Shown in pieces: positions 38,911 to 48,945 of a stretch of 64,000 nucleotides of DNA. The first letter of the stretch is position 1, and every line of letters starts with the position of its first letter. Both the position numbers and the translations under genes were made by a program. The notes beneath the pieces are model-generated. The model saw only the letters and a list, made by a program, of their open reading frames with translations, ran no database searches and was not told where the DNA came from. Source of the DNA: Teichococcus coralli (lineage in GTDB: Bacteria; Pseudomonadota; Alphaproteobacteria; Acetobacterales; Acetobacteraceae); contig NZ_SNVJ01000007.1 of assembly GCF_009829925.1 (NCBI RefSeq), positions 62,001 to 126,000 of the forward strand, read 5' to 3'.

Positions 38911-41787
38911 GTGTCGACCATGAAGGGCGCAGCCGGCGCCCTCCCTCCCCGCCTCTTGCTGCCCGATGCCCCGGCCCTGGTCGCGCCTGCCCCCGGCAGC
39001 GCCGTCCTGCTGACGCCCGATGGCGAGCTCTCCACCCTGCGCGCCGCCGCCGTGCCCGCCGCGCTGCGCGAGCTCGGCCCGCCCATCCTGGTGCATGCCC
39101 CCGCCACCGCGAAGCGGCTGAACCTCCCCGCCCTCCCCGGCGCCTGGGATCTGCTGGAGCTTTTCGCCTTCTGCCAGCCCGCCCTCGCGGCGCCCCCCAC
39201 CCCGCGCGGCCTGGCCCTCGCCCTCGACCTGCCGCCGCCGCCGGACGCCGAATCCGCCGCCGCCCTGCTGCCCGAGATCGCGACGGAACTGCTGCGCCGC
39301 CTCGCCCGCGCCCGCAACGCACCGCTCAACCGGGAGGCCGCCGCCCTCGCCGCCCGCCTGCGCGACGCCGCCGACTGGCCCTGGGCCGATTCCATCCTTG
39401 CCGCCCTCGGCCAGCCCGGCGCGCGCCCGGGCCGCGACGCCCTGAAGGTCTGGCGCGCCCTGCCGGAATGGGAGGAGGCCGCCCCGTCCCCGCCGCCTGC
39501 CAGCCTGCCCGTCTCCCCCGCCGAGGCCCGCACCCGCCTGGCCGAGATCCTCGGCGAGAGCGCCGAGCAGCGCCCCTCCCAGGCCGACTTCGCCTCCGCC
39601 GCCTCGCTCGCCTTCGCCCCCCGCGAGGCACCCGGCGAGCCGCAGCTCGTGCTGGCCGAGGCGGGCACGGGCACCGGCAAGACGCTGGGTTATGTCGCCT
39701 CTGCCAGCCTCTGGGCCGAGCGCAACGGCGCCCCCGTCTGGATCGCCACCTACACCCGCAACCTGCAGCGCCAGCTCGACCAGGAACTCGCCCGGCTCTA
39801 CCCGGAGCCGGAGCAGCGCCGGCAACGCGTGGTCATCCGCAAGGGCCGCGAGAACTACCTCTGCCTGCTGAACTATGACGAGGCCGCCAGCGGCGCCATG
39901 CCCGGCCGCCTGCTCCCCCTCGCCCTGGTCGCCCGCTGGGCGCTGGCCACGCGGGACGGCGACCTCCTGGGCGGCGACTTCCCGGGCTGGCTGATGGAGC
40001 TTTTTTCCGCCGGCGCCATCTCCCTGCTGGCCGACCGGCGCGGCGAGTGCATCCACTCCGCCTGCCCGCACTGGAAGCGCTGCTACGTCGAGCACTCCAT
40101 CCGCCGCGCCGCCGGCGCGCATCTGGTGGTCGCCAACCATGCCCTGGTCATGGTGCAGGCCGCGCTCGGCGGCGGCGAGGACGGCCCCGCCCTGCGCTAT
40201 GTCTTCGACGAGGGCCATCACCTCTTCGACGCCGCCGACGGCGCCTTCTCCGCCGCGCTGTCCGGCGCCGAGATGGCCGAGCTGCGCCGCTGGCTGCTGG
40301 GCAGCGAAGGCGGGCGCGGCCGTGCGCGCGGCCTGCGCCGCCGGCTGGAGGAGCTGCTGGCCGAGCACCCCGCCTTGCTGCCGCCGCTCGAACTGGTCGA
40401 ACGCAACGCGCGCACCCTGCCTTCGCCGGGCTGGTGGGACCGCTGGGCCGTCCTGCCCGAGGCGGACGAGCAACGCGCCGAGGACCGCGGCGAACCCCCC
40501 GACGACCCGCGCCCGGTTGTGGCCAGAACCGTCCAGGGCGAGCCCGCCGAGACCTTTCTTCGCGCCGTCCGCACGCAGATCCTCGCCCGCACCGCCGAGG
40601 CCGACCCGCTCTACGATGCCGAATGCGACCTCCACCCGCTGCACGAGGACCTGCCGGACGCCGCCGCCCGGCTGGAGGACGCGCTGGAGCGCCTGCGCGC
40701 CCCCCTGAAGCACCTCGCCAAGCTCCTGGCCGATCTTCTGGAAGACCCCGATCAGGAGCTGGAGACCGGCGACCGCATCCGCCTGGAGACCGCCACCCGC
40801 AGCATCGAGCGCCGGGCGCTGATGCCGCTCGCCGCCTGGGTCGCCATGCTCGCCCGCCTGCGCGAGCCGCCCTCCGAGCCCGGCCAGCGCCCCACCTATG
40901 TGGACTGGCTCGCCCTGTCCCGCCGCGAGGGCCGCGACGTGGATGCCGGCCTGCACCGCCACTGGCTCGACCCCACGGTTCCCTTCGCCACCCAGGTCGC
41001 TGCCCCGGCGCATGGCGTGCTGATCGCCTCCGCCACGCTGCGCGACGCCGCCCGCAAGGACCCCGAATCCGCCTGGCGCGAGGCCGAGGCGCGCACCGGC
41101 GTGCAGCACCTGCCCAGCCCCGCCATCCGCGCCGCCGTCCCCTCCCCCTTCGACTACGCCGCCAACACCCGCGCCTTCGTGGTGGAGGACATCACCCGCG
41201 ACAGCCCCGGCCAGATCGCCGCGGCCATGCAGCAGCTCTTCCGCGCGGCCGGCGGCGGCGCGCTCGGCCTGTTCACCGCCATCCGCCGCCTGCGCGACGT
41301 CCATGCCCGCATCGCCCCCGCCCTGGCGGAGGCCGGCCTGCCCCTCTACGCCCAGCATGTGGACGCCATGGACAGCGCCACCCTGGTGGACATCTTCCGC
41401 GCCGAGGAGGATTCCTGCCTCCTCGGCACCGATGCCTTGCGAGATGGCGTGGACGTCCCCGGCCGCGCCCTGCGCCTGCTGGTCTTCGACCGCGTGCCCT
41501 GGCCGCGCCCCTCCATCCTGCACCGGGAGCGCCGCATCCACCTCTCCGGCGGCCGCCCCGGCGGCTATGACGACGCCATCGCCCGCCACCGGCTGCGCCA
41601 GGCCTTCGGCCGCCTGATCCGCCGCGCCGACGACCGCGGCGTCTTCGTCCTGCTCGATTCCCGCACCCCCTCCCGCCTGCTGGCCGGCCTGCCGGAGGGC
41701 GTGGTGCCGCAGCGCCTGGGCCTCGCCGAGGCGGTGCGGCAAACGGCCACGTTCCTGTCACAAACCCCATCACCGCCTGGGTGTTGA
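38911..41787 (+). CDS. DinG/XPD-type ATP-dependent DNA helicase
   Basis: 958 residues. Walker A AGTGTGKT (251-258), then four cysteines placed for a 4Fe-4S cluster at 318, 380, 385 and 391 (ENYLCLL, GECIHSACPHWKRC), DEGH box (433-436), and the later HD2 motifs LIASATL, LFTAIRRLRDVH, LLGTDALRDGVDVPG and RLRQAFGRLIRRADDRG. The N-terminal 230 residues are extra and not recognised. A 5'-3' helicase acting on D-loops or RNA-DNA hybrids in repair. Start is GTG at 38911 or ATG at 38920. Ends near the TerB-like gene. Confidence 0.9.
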   Translation: MSTMKGAAGALPPRLLLPDAPALVAPAPGSAVLLTPDGELSTLRAAAVPAALRELGPPILVHAPATAKRLNLPALPGAWDLLELFAFCQPALAAPPTPRGLALALDLPPPPDAESAAALLPEIATELLRRLARARNAPLNREAAALAARLRDAADWPWADSILAALGQPGARPGRDALKVWRALPEWEEAAPSPPPASLPVSPAEARTRLAEILGESAEQRPSQADFASAASLAFAPREAPGEPQLVLAEAGTGTGKTLGYVASASLWAERNGAPVWIATYTRNLQRQLDQELARLYPEPEQRRQRVVIRKGRENYLCLLNYDEAASGAMPGRLLPLALVARWALATRDGDLLGGDFPGWLMELFSAGAISLLADRRGECIHSACPHWKRCYVEHSIRRAAGAHLVVANHALVMVQAALGGGEDGPALRYVFDEGHHLFDAADGAFSAALSGAEMAELRRWLLGSEGGRGRARGLRRRLEELLAEHPALLPPLELVERNARTLPSPGWWDRWAVLPEADEQRAEDRGEPPDDPRPVVARTVQGEPAETFLRAVRTQILARTAEADPLYDAECDLHPLHEDLPDAAARLEDALERLRAPLKHLAKLLADLLEDPDQELETGDRIRLETATRSIERRALMPLAAWVAMLARLREPPSEPGQRPTYVDWLALSRREGRDVDAGLHRHWLDPTVPFATQVAAPAHGVLIASATLRDAARKDPESAWREAEARTGVQHLPSPAIRAAVPSPFDYAANTRAFVVEDITRDSPGQIAAAMQQLFRAAGGGALGLFTAIRRLRDVHARIAPALAEAGLPLYAQHVDAMDSATLVDIFRAEEDSCLLGTDALRDGVDVPGRALRLLVFDRVPWPRPSILHRERRIHLSGGRPGGYDDAIARHRLRQAFGRLIRRADDRGVFVLLDSRTPSRLLAGLPEGVVPQRLGLAEAVRQTATFLSQTPSPPGC

Positions 41788-41835
41788 ACGGCAATCTGCG
41801 CTAGGATAGGCCTGCGCCTGGAAGGAGCCCCCCCG

Positions 41836-42258
41836 ATGCAGCACCCGAAGATCCGCTTCACCGCGCAGGAGGCCCTGGTCTGCGCCATGGTGCTGATGTC
41901 CGCCGCCGACCAGCAGATGTCGGACGCAGAGCTCGACATGATGTCGCGGCTGGTTCAGGAGCTGCCGGTCTTCACCAACTTCCGGGCGGAAGAGATCGAG
42001 CTCGTCACCGAATCCTGCCTCACCCTGCTGCGCGAGCGGGACGGGCTGGACCATGCCTGCGCGCTGATCCGCGAGGCCCTGCCGCCCCGCCTGCGCGAGA
42101 CCGCCTATCTTCTGGCCTGCGAAGTCGCCGCCGCGGATGGCGACGCCACCCAGGAGGAGCTGCGCTTCCTTCAGGACTTCCGCATCGAGATGGACATTGA
42201 CCGGCTGATCGCCGGCGCCATCGAGCGTGCCGCCAAGGCCCGCTACCAGATGGTCTGA
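41836..42258 (+). CDS. TerB-like protein
   Basis: 140 residues, all helical. ALVCAMVLMSAADQQMSDAELDMM and LLACEVAAADGDATQEELRFLQ form the two acidic metal-site repeats of TerB/DjlA-type domains. TerB domains are linked to tellurite and membrane stress functions, but single-domain members are common with unknown role. RBS-like GGAAGGAG at 41820-41827. 48 bases after the helicase stop; may be co-transcribed. Confidence 0.82.
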   Translation: MQHPKIRFTAQEALVCAMVLMSAADQQMSDAELDMMSRLVQELPVFTNFRAEEIELVTESCLTLLRERDGLDHACALIREALPPRLRETAYLLACEVAAADGDATQEELRFLQDFRIEMDIDRLIAGAIERAAKARYQMV

Positions 42259-42326
42259 GGCCCGGGAGGGCGCTGCCCTCCCGCCCTGCCGCCGCCGCGG
42301 CCCTTGCCGCCGGCGGCCTCAGCCGC

Positions 42327-42530
42327 TCAGAGCGGCTTGAGGTTGGTGGCCGCGGCCTTGCCGCGCTCCATCGCCACGTCGTAGCTGATCTTCTGGTTCT
42401 CCTGCAGCCCCTGCAGACCCGCCTTCTGCACGGCGGTGATGTGGACGAACACGTCCTTGCCGCCATCCTGGGGAACAATGAAGCCGAAGCCCTTCGTCGC
42501 GTTGAACCACTTCACGGTGCCAATCGCCAT
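42327..42530 (-). CDS. Cold-shock protein (CspA family)
   Basis: 67 residues: GTVKWFNATKGFGFI with RNP1 KGFGFI and RNP2 VFVHIT, followed by ENQKISYDVAMERGKAAATNL. Single-stranded RNA/DNA chaperone. A leader of about 130 bases is implied by the promoter at 42665-42695, as is usual for csp transcripts. Monocistronic. Confidence 0.94.
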   Translation of the reverse strand: MAIGTVKWFNATKGFGFIVPQDGGKDVFVHITAVQKAGLQGLQENQKISYDVAMERGKAAATNLKPL

Positions 42531-42664
42531 GCGATGCACTCCTCGTTCGCTTCGGCAGAAGCACCAGCGCCCCTGCCATGAACCCAGCCGGTGTCCCGGG
42601 ACGGCTTGAAGGCGACCGGGTCTCCGGAGGCACGGCAAGGCGAGCGGAAGCGGTTGGCTGCCGT

Positions 42665-42695
42665 TTAGTGGTGCAGATCGTTAACAGCCTGTCAA
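42665..42695 (-). promoter_or_regulatory. Possible promoter of the cold-shock gene
   Basis: A perfect TTGACA (42695-42690, reading leftward) is followed by a poor -10 region around CACTAA with a spacing of about 19. The rest of 42531-42732 is leader sequence without a gene. Confidence 0.4.
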
Positions 42696-42732
42696 CGAAA
42701 ACCGCCACGCATCCCCTGGCCCCAAAAACGAA

Positions 42733-42758
42733 GGGGGCGGCCCTCGCGGACCGCCCCC
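42733..42758 (-). terminator. Terminator of groESL
   Basis: GGGGGCGG (42733-42740) and CCGCCCCC (42751-42758) form the stem; reading leftward it is followed by TTCGTTTTTGGGG. It begins 25 bases after the groEL stop. Confidence 0.85.
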
Positions 42759-42782
42759 TCTGCAGCTCCGATCCCGAAGGGA

Positions 42783-44429
<1,647 letters not shown>

Positions 44430-44470
44430 CTACCTCGTCAGATCTGTTGCAGGAATGGGGTCCGCAGGCC

Positions 44471-44761
44471 TCAGGCCGCGATCACGCCCATCAGGTCGGA
44501 TTCCTTCATGATCAGCAGGTCCTCGCCGCTGATCTTGACCTCGGTGCCGGACCACTTGCCGAACAGGACGCGGTCGCCGACCTTCACGTCGAGGGCGGCG
44601 ATCTCGCCACGCTCGTTGCGCGCGCCAGGGCCGACGGCGACGATCTCGCCTTCCTGCGGCTTCTCCTTGGCGGTGTCGGGAATGATGATGCCGCCCGCGG
44701 TCTTCTCTTCGGCGGTCACCCGACGAACGACGACGCGGTCATGCAAAGGACGAAACTTCAT
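44471..44761 (-). CDS. groES: Co-chaperonin GroES
   Basis: 96 residues with [14 protein letters not shown] at the start, mobile loop [18 protein letters not shown] and the GxVVAVGPG-type strand [11 protein letters not shown]. Forms the lid of the GroEL chamber. First gene of the operon, controlled by two CIRCE boxes. Confidence 0.99.
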   Translation of the reverse strand: MKFRPLHDRVVVRRVTAEEKTAGGIIIPDTAKEKPQEGEIVAVGPGARNERGEIAALDVKVGDRVLFGKWSGTEVKISGEDLLIMKESDLMGVIAA

Positions 44762-44833
44762 TGGCCCTCTCCTGACGCCCTATATCTGTGGCGCATTCAG
44801 CGACGGTTGCCCCGCCGGGCAGGGCAAGCCTTG

Positions 44834-44860
44834 TTAGCACTCACCCCCGGCGAGTGCTGA
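44834..44860. promoter_or_regulatory. CIRCE element 1 (HrcA operator) of groESL
   Basis: TTAGCACTC, nine bases, GAGTGCTGA: the CIRCE inverted repeat with one deviation in the outer right arm. It lies just downstream of the -10 box, over the predicted transcription start. Confidence 0.95.
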
Positions 44861-44861
44861 C

Positions 44862-44890
44862 GATCTAGGACGCCCTCCATTTTCCGTCAA
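44862..44890 (-). promoter_or_regulatory. groESL promoter
   Basis: Reading leftward: TTGACG (44890-44885), 17 bases, TAGATC (44867-44862). The extended form CTTGACG with CCTAGAT also resembles the alphaproteobacterial heat-shock sigma (RpoH) consensus, so both housekeeping and heat-shock polymerase may use it. Flanked by CIRCE boxes on both sides. Confidence 0.75.
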
Positions 44891-44897
44891 GCGTCAA

Positions 44898-44924
44898 GCA
44901 GCACTCTTTCCACATGAGTGCTAA
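44898..44924. promoter_or_regulatory. CIRCE-like element 2 upstream of the groESL promoter
   Basis: GCAGCACTC, nine bases, GAGTGCTAA. Right arm is perfect, left arm differs at two outer positions. Its centre is 64 bases upstream of that of element 1. Two HrcA operators around one promoter would allow tighter control. Confidence 0.8.
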
Positions 44925-45050
44925 AGCGCTGGAATTGCAGGTTTTTATTGCAAGGCCACGGCACCGCCATGCGATGCTCCGACTCCCATGGATGGGAAAC
45001 GCGATGCGGCCCGGCAGCCGGGCCGCCGCCCACAACGGAGACGATCGCCC

Positions 45051-45326
45051 ATGCTGCTGCGGGATATCGAGGCCTTCGTGCGCATCCCCGATTGGCGCCT
45101 GACCACCGCCGAGATCCTCTACCACCTGCCCGACCACCCCGGCGTGCTGCAGAGCTTCGTGTGGCAGAAGTTCGACCATGCGCCCGGATTTCCCGAGCTG
45201 CGCCGCTTCCTGGACTTCTGGCAGCGCGAGATCGAAGGCCCGCTGCACTCGGTGCGGGTCGCCTCCAGCGCGCTGACCCGCCCGGCCGAACTTCGGTACG
45301 CCGAGGGGCAATTCAACCTGCACTGA
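45051..45326 (+). CDS. Usg family protein
   Basis: 91 residues. DWRLTTAEILYHLPDHPGVLQSFVWQ and PELRRFLDFWQREIEGPLHSVRVA match the small Usg family of alphaproteobacteria, a conserved protein of unknown function. Start at 45051 fits the family; the frame extends upstream to 44988. It diverges from groES, so its promoter region overlaps CIRCE 2. Confidence 0.85.
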   Translation: MLLRDIEAFVRIPDWRLTTAEILYHLPDHPGVLQSFVWQKFDHAPGFPELRRFLDFWQREIEGPLHSVRVASSALTRPAELRYAEGQFNLH

Positions 45327-45359
45327 GGGGAAAAGCCGGGGCCGCCGCCCCGGCGCGCT

Positions 45360-46277
45360 TCACAGGACCGCCAGCAGGATGGCCAGCGTCGCCAGGGAGA
45401 GGATGGTCGAGAGCAGCACCGTGGCGCCCGAGCGGTCCGCCCCGGCGGCATAGCGGCGGGCCATGAAGAAGGCGTTCGCCCCGGTCGGCATCCCGGCCGC
45501 CACCACCGCCACCGCGAGGGCCAGCGGCGGCAATCCCAGGCCCCTGCCCGCCAGCCAGACCAGGGCCGGCATGACCAGCAGCTTCAGCGCGGTGCAGAGC
45601 AGCGCCGAGGGCCAGTCCCGCCGCGCGTCGAAGGCGACCAGGCTGGCCCCCAGGCAGAACAGCGCCACCGGCGGCCCCGCCATCCCCGTCATTCCCAGGA
45701 AGCTCCGGACCACGGCGGGTAGTTCCAGCCCGGACTGATAGATCACCAGCCCCAGCAGCACCGCGAGCACGATCGGGTTGCGCAGCACCGACAACACCGT
45801 GGCCTTCAGGATGCCCAGCACCGGTGCGCGGGAGCTGTGCGCGATCTCCCCCACCACCGTCCCCAGCGGCAGCAGGATCAGCGAGTGCAGCCCGATGATG
45901 GCCAGCAGCTGCGACAATCCCGTCTGCCCATAGGCGGCGATCACCAGCGGCACGCCGATCATGCCCGTGTTCCCGTAGGCCGCGTTGAGCGCGAAGGTCC
46001 CGCCCTCCATCAGCCGCATCCGCAGCACCAGGCGGGAGAGCAGCAGCGCCAGCGCATAGGCCACCAGGCAGCCGGAGAAGAAGGCCAGGGCCGTCGCGCC
46101 GCCGCTCGGGTGCGGCGTGGTGGCGCCGTTCAGCAGCAGCGCGGGCATGGCGAGGCGGAACACGAAATCCGTCATCCCGCGCAGCGCCTCTTCCGAGACC
46201 CAGCGGCGCCAGGCCGAGACATAGCCGATGCCGACCAGCGCGAAGATCGGCGCCACGACGTTCAGCAGCGTGTACAT
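45360..46277 (-). CDS. AEC-family transporter
   Basis: 305 residues with ten membrane helices. The AEC (auxin efflux carrier/malonate) family look includes FVFRLAMPALLLNGA, ALNAAYGNTGMIGVPLVI, ALFCLGASL and GANAFFMARRYA with the last helices. Exporter of organic acids or similar; substrate unknown. Start at 46277. 46 bases after, in transcription order, the gmk stop. Confidence 0.85.
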   Translation of the reverse strand: MYTLLNVVAPIFALVGIGYVSAWRRWVSEEALRGMTDFVFRLAMPALLLNGATTPHPSGGATALAFFSGCLVAYALALLLSRLVLRMRLMEGGTFALNAAYGNTGMIGVPLVIAAYGQTGLSQLLAIIGLHSLILLPLGTVVGEIAHSSRAPVLGILKATVLSVLRNPIVLAVLLGLVIYQSGLELPAVVRSFLGMTGMAGPPVALFCLGASLVAFDARRDWPSALLCTALKLLVMPALVWLAGRGLGLPPLALAVAVVAAGMPTGANAFFMARRYAAGADRSGATVLLSTILSLATLAILLAVL

Positions 46278-46323
46278 GGTGCAGCCATTCCGGGTCGGCC
46301 CAATCGGGGCCGGGCCCGGCCTC

Positions 46324-46953
46324 TCACGGGCGCAGCAGGCCGTCGATGAAGTCCGGCAGCCAGGGCTGCCTGGCACGGGTCGTCCGCGCCGCCTGCAGGA
46401 TGGCGCGCACCTGCGCCACCGTCTCGTGGAAGTCGTGGTTCACCAGGACATGGTCGAAATCGGCCCAATGGCTGATCTCGTCGCGGGCGGCCTTCATGCG
46501 GCGGGCAATCTCTTCAGCGGAGTCCTGTCCCCGCCCATGCAAGCGCCGTTCCAGTTCAACGAGGCTCGGCGGCAGCAGGAACACCCCCACCACATCCTCC
46601 GGCAGTGCCGCCCGCAGCAGGCGGTGCCCCTGCCAGTCGATGTCGAACAGCACGTCCCGCCCGGTGGCCAGCGCCTCCACCACCGGCGCCCGCGGCGTGC
46701 CATAGCGCCGGCCGAAGACGTTGGCGCTCTCCAGCATCGCGCCGTCCGCCTCCATCGCCTCGAACTGCTCCACCGTGCGGAAGAAGTAGTGCACCCCCTC
46801 CTGCTCGCCGGGCCGCGGCGCCCGCGTGGTGGCGCTGACGGAAAGCTTCAGCTCCGGCTCGCGCTCCAGCAGCGCCCGGCTGACGGACGACTTCCCCGCG
46901 CCGGAGGGCGCGGCCAGCACCAGGCAAAGCCCGCGTCGCGAAATCCGGTTCAT
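46324..46953 (-). CDS. gmk: Guanylate kinase
   Basis: 209 residues. P-loop APSGAGKSSVSRAL, GMP site STTRAPRPGEQEGVHYFF and GRRYGTPRAPV, lid region, IDWQGHRLL and VFLLPPSLVELERRL. Converts GMP to GDP with ATP. Its ATG overlaps the yicC stop by four bases. Confidence 0.97.
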   Translation of the reverse strand: MNRISRRGLCLVLAAPSGAGKSSVSRALLEREPELKLSVSATTRAPRPGEQEGVHYFFRTVEQFEAMEADGAMLESANVFGRRYGTPRAPVVEALATGRDVLFDIDWQGHRLLRAALPEDVVGVFLLPPSLVELERRLHGRGQDSAEEIARRMKAARDEISHWADFDHVLVNHDFHETVAQVRAILQAARTTRARQPWLPDFIDGLLRP

Positions 46954-47843
46954 TCGACGTTCGCCGCCTGCTCGCGCAGCCGCTCGATGGCGGCCTTCAG
47001 CTCCAGGGAGATCCGGGTCAGCGCCAGGCTGGCCGACTTCGCCCCCAGCGTATTCGATTCGCGCCCGAACTCCTGCGTCAGGAACTCCAGCCGCCGTCCC
47101 ACCACGCCTTGCTCGCCCAGCAGGGTCCGTGCCGCCTCCACATGCGCGGCGAGCCGGTCCAGCTCCTCCCGCACGTCGGATTTCTGCGCCAGCATCGCCA
47201 CCTCCACCGCCAGCCGCTCCTCCGGCACCCGGCTGTCACCCTCCAGCAACTCGGCCAGTGCCGCCTTCAATCGGGCGCGATGCGCCGCCGGCTGGCTCGC
47301 CGCCTCCGCCAGCGCGGCCTCCCGCAGGGTGCCGATCTCGTCCAGCAGCCTGCCCAGGATGCCGGCCAGCTTCTCGCCCTCCGCCCGGCGCATTGCCGCC
47401 AGCGCCTCCAGCGCCTCGCCGAAGTCGGCGGCGAGCGCGGCATGCCGCGCCTCCTCCTCGCCCTCCTGCGGCTCGGGCGATTCAGCCCGCAGCACGCCCG
47501 GCAGGCCGAGCACCGCCTCCGCGCGGGGCGGCGGGCAGCCCGGGATGCGCGCCGCCACCGCCACCGCCAGGGCGATCGCCTGCTCCAGGGCGGCGGGGTC
47601 GGGCGTCAGGCGTGGCGCTCTGTCCTCGCGCTTCAGCGTCAGCGTGGCGGAGATGTTGCCCCGACGGAACCGCGCCGTGGCGGCCTCGCGCAGCGGCGCC
47701 TCCAGCCGGTCCAGCCCGTTGGGCAGGCGCAGGCGCACATCCAGCCCGCGCCCGTTGACGCTGCGCAATTCCCACACGAAAGCCGTGCCGTCCGGCAGGG
47801 TGCCCGCATGCCGGGCAAAGCCGGTCATCGACGAGAGAGCCAT
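46950..47843 (-). CDS. yicC: YicC-family endoribonuclease
   Basis: 297 residues. SMTGFARHAG at the start, SVNGRGLDVRLRLP, RGNISATLTLKRE, and the C-terminal LEFLTQEFGRESNTLGAKS with TRISLELKAAIERLREQ are family-diagnostic. In E. coli YicC is a hexameric ribonuclease that targets small RNAs. Start at 47843. Co-translated with gmk. Confidence 0.93.
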   Translation of the reverse strand: MALSSMTGFARHAGTLPDGTAFVWELRSVNGRGLDVRLRLPNGLDRLEAPLREAATARFRRGNISATLTLKREDRAPRLTPDPAALEQAIALAVAVAARIPGCPPPRAEAVLGLPGVLRAESPEPQEGEEEARHAALAADFGEALEALAAMRRAEGEKLAGILGRLLDEIGTLREAALAEAASQPAAHRARLKAALAELLEGDSRVPEERLAVEVAMLAQKSDVREELDRLAAHVEAARTLLGEQGVVGRRLEFLTQEFGRESNTLGAKSASLALTRISLELKAAIERLREQAANVE

Positions 47844-47882
47844 GCCCGGCCTTCTCTCCCCCTCCGCGGCAGGATGCAAGCC

Positions 47883-48671
47883 ATGGCGCACACGGCCTGG
47901 ACACAGATCGCCATCACCGGCGCCTCCTCCGGCCTCGGCCGGGCGCTGGCGCTGGCCTGCGCCCGCCCGGGCGTGACGCTCCACCTCGCCGCCCGCAATG
48001 CGGCGCGCCTCGCCGAGGCCGCCGCGACCTGCCAAGCCCTGGGCGCCGCCACCACCGAAACCTGCCTTGACGTCCGCGATGCCGCCACCGCCGAAGGCTG
48101 GATCGCCGGCATCCCGCATCTCGACCTGCTGATCGCCAATGCCGGCATCTCCGGCGGCACCGGCGGCGCGACCGAGCCTGCCGGCCAGATCCGCGCCATC
48201 TTCGAGACCAACGTCACCGGCGTGCTGAACACCGCCCTGCCCGCCATGGAGCGCATGGCGGCCCAGCCTGCCGGCGCCGACGGCGTGCGTGGCCGCGTCG
48301 CGGTGGTCGCCTCCGTCGCCGCCTTTGTCGCGGCACCCGGCGCCGCTGCCTACTGCGCCAGCAAGGCGGCCGTGCAGCGCTGGGCCGAGGCCGCCGACGC
48401 CACCGAGCGCCACCGCGGCATCCGCCTGCATGCTGTCTGCCCGGGCTATGTCCGCACGCCCATGACGGCGGTCAACGAATTCCCCATGCCCTTCCTGATG
48501 GATGCCGAGGAAGCCGCGCGCCGCACCCTGGCCGGCATCGCCGCCGGGCGCACCCGCGTGGCCTTCCCCTGGCCCACCTACATGATGGCGCGCCTCGCCG
48601 GCGCCCTGCCCATCGGCCTCCGGGCGGCACTGGCGGCCAGGCTCCCGGCCAAGCATGTGACCGAGGCGTAG
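47883..48671 (+). CDS. SDR-family oxidoreductase
   Basis: 262 residues. ITGASSGLGRALALACA, LAARNAARL, LDLLIANAGISGG, SVAAFVAAPGAAAYCASKAAVQ with YxxxK and PGYVRTPMT are the SDR blocks. Substrate unknown. The start at 47883 has GCAGGA eight bases upstream; ATG at 47874 is possible. Convergent with mltG. Confidence 0.88.
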   Translation: MAHTAWTQIAITGASSGLGRALALACARPGVTLHLAARNAARLAEAAATCQALGAATTETCLDVRDAATAEGWIAGIPHLDLLIANAGISGGTGGATEPAGQIRAIFETNVTGVLNTALPAMERMAAQPAGADGVRGRVAVVASVAAFVAAPGAAAYCASKAAVQRWAEAADATERHRGIRLHAVCPGYVRTPMTAVNEFPMPFLMDAEEAARRTLAGIAAGRTRVAFPWPTYMMARLAGALPIGLRAALAARLPAKHVTEA

Positions 48672-48679
48672 AAAAAGAT

Positions 48680-48861
48680 CGGGGGAAGGAACTCCCCCGT
48701 ACTCTCATCTTCTTTCTGCCGGCCTCCAAGGGTACCTGTGCGGTGTCGGGGCGCCGGCGCTGCACCCGCCCCTGCAAGCGCCCCACCCTGCATTCACCCG
48801 TCCGGCCAGCGCCATCGAACCGGCAGGGGAGAAAAGAGGGAATCGGACGCACAAGTCCGAT
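48680..48861. repeat. Paired terminator-like palindromes, degenerate copy
   Basis: Left unit 48680-48699: CGGGGGA, loop AGGAAC, TCCCCCG, flanked by GAAAAAGAT on one side and CTCATCTTCTTTCTG on the other, so it can end transcription both ways. The right part has a perfect 7-bp stem ATCGGAC/GTCCGAT (48842-48861) with leftward tail TCCCTCTTTTCTCCCC, and beside it GGGGAGAATTCATCC, a decayed version of the usual palindrome. Between the SDR gene and mltG, which converge. Confidence 0.65.
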
Positions 48862-48945
48862 GGGGAGAATTCATCCTGGCCAGGTTTCACCCCCCCCCTG
48901 CCAGGCGGAGCGACAGGCCCGAACCTCTCTAACCTTCGGCCAGGA

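Noticed and set aside
38800-41742. 980-codon minus-strand frame opposite the helicase
   Set aside because: Glycine- and alanine-rich shadow of a confirmed helicase frame; no start signal or domain.
48890-48898. Run of nine C as a phase-variation tract
   Set aside because: It lies outside any gene, 47 bases after the mltG stop, with no promoter that it could tune.
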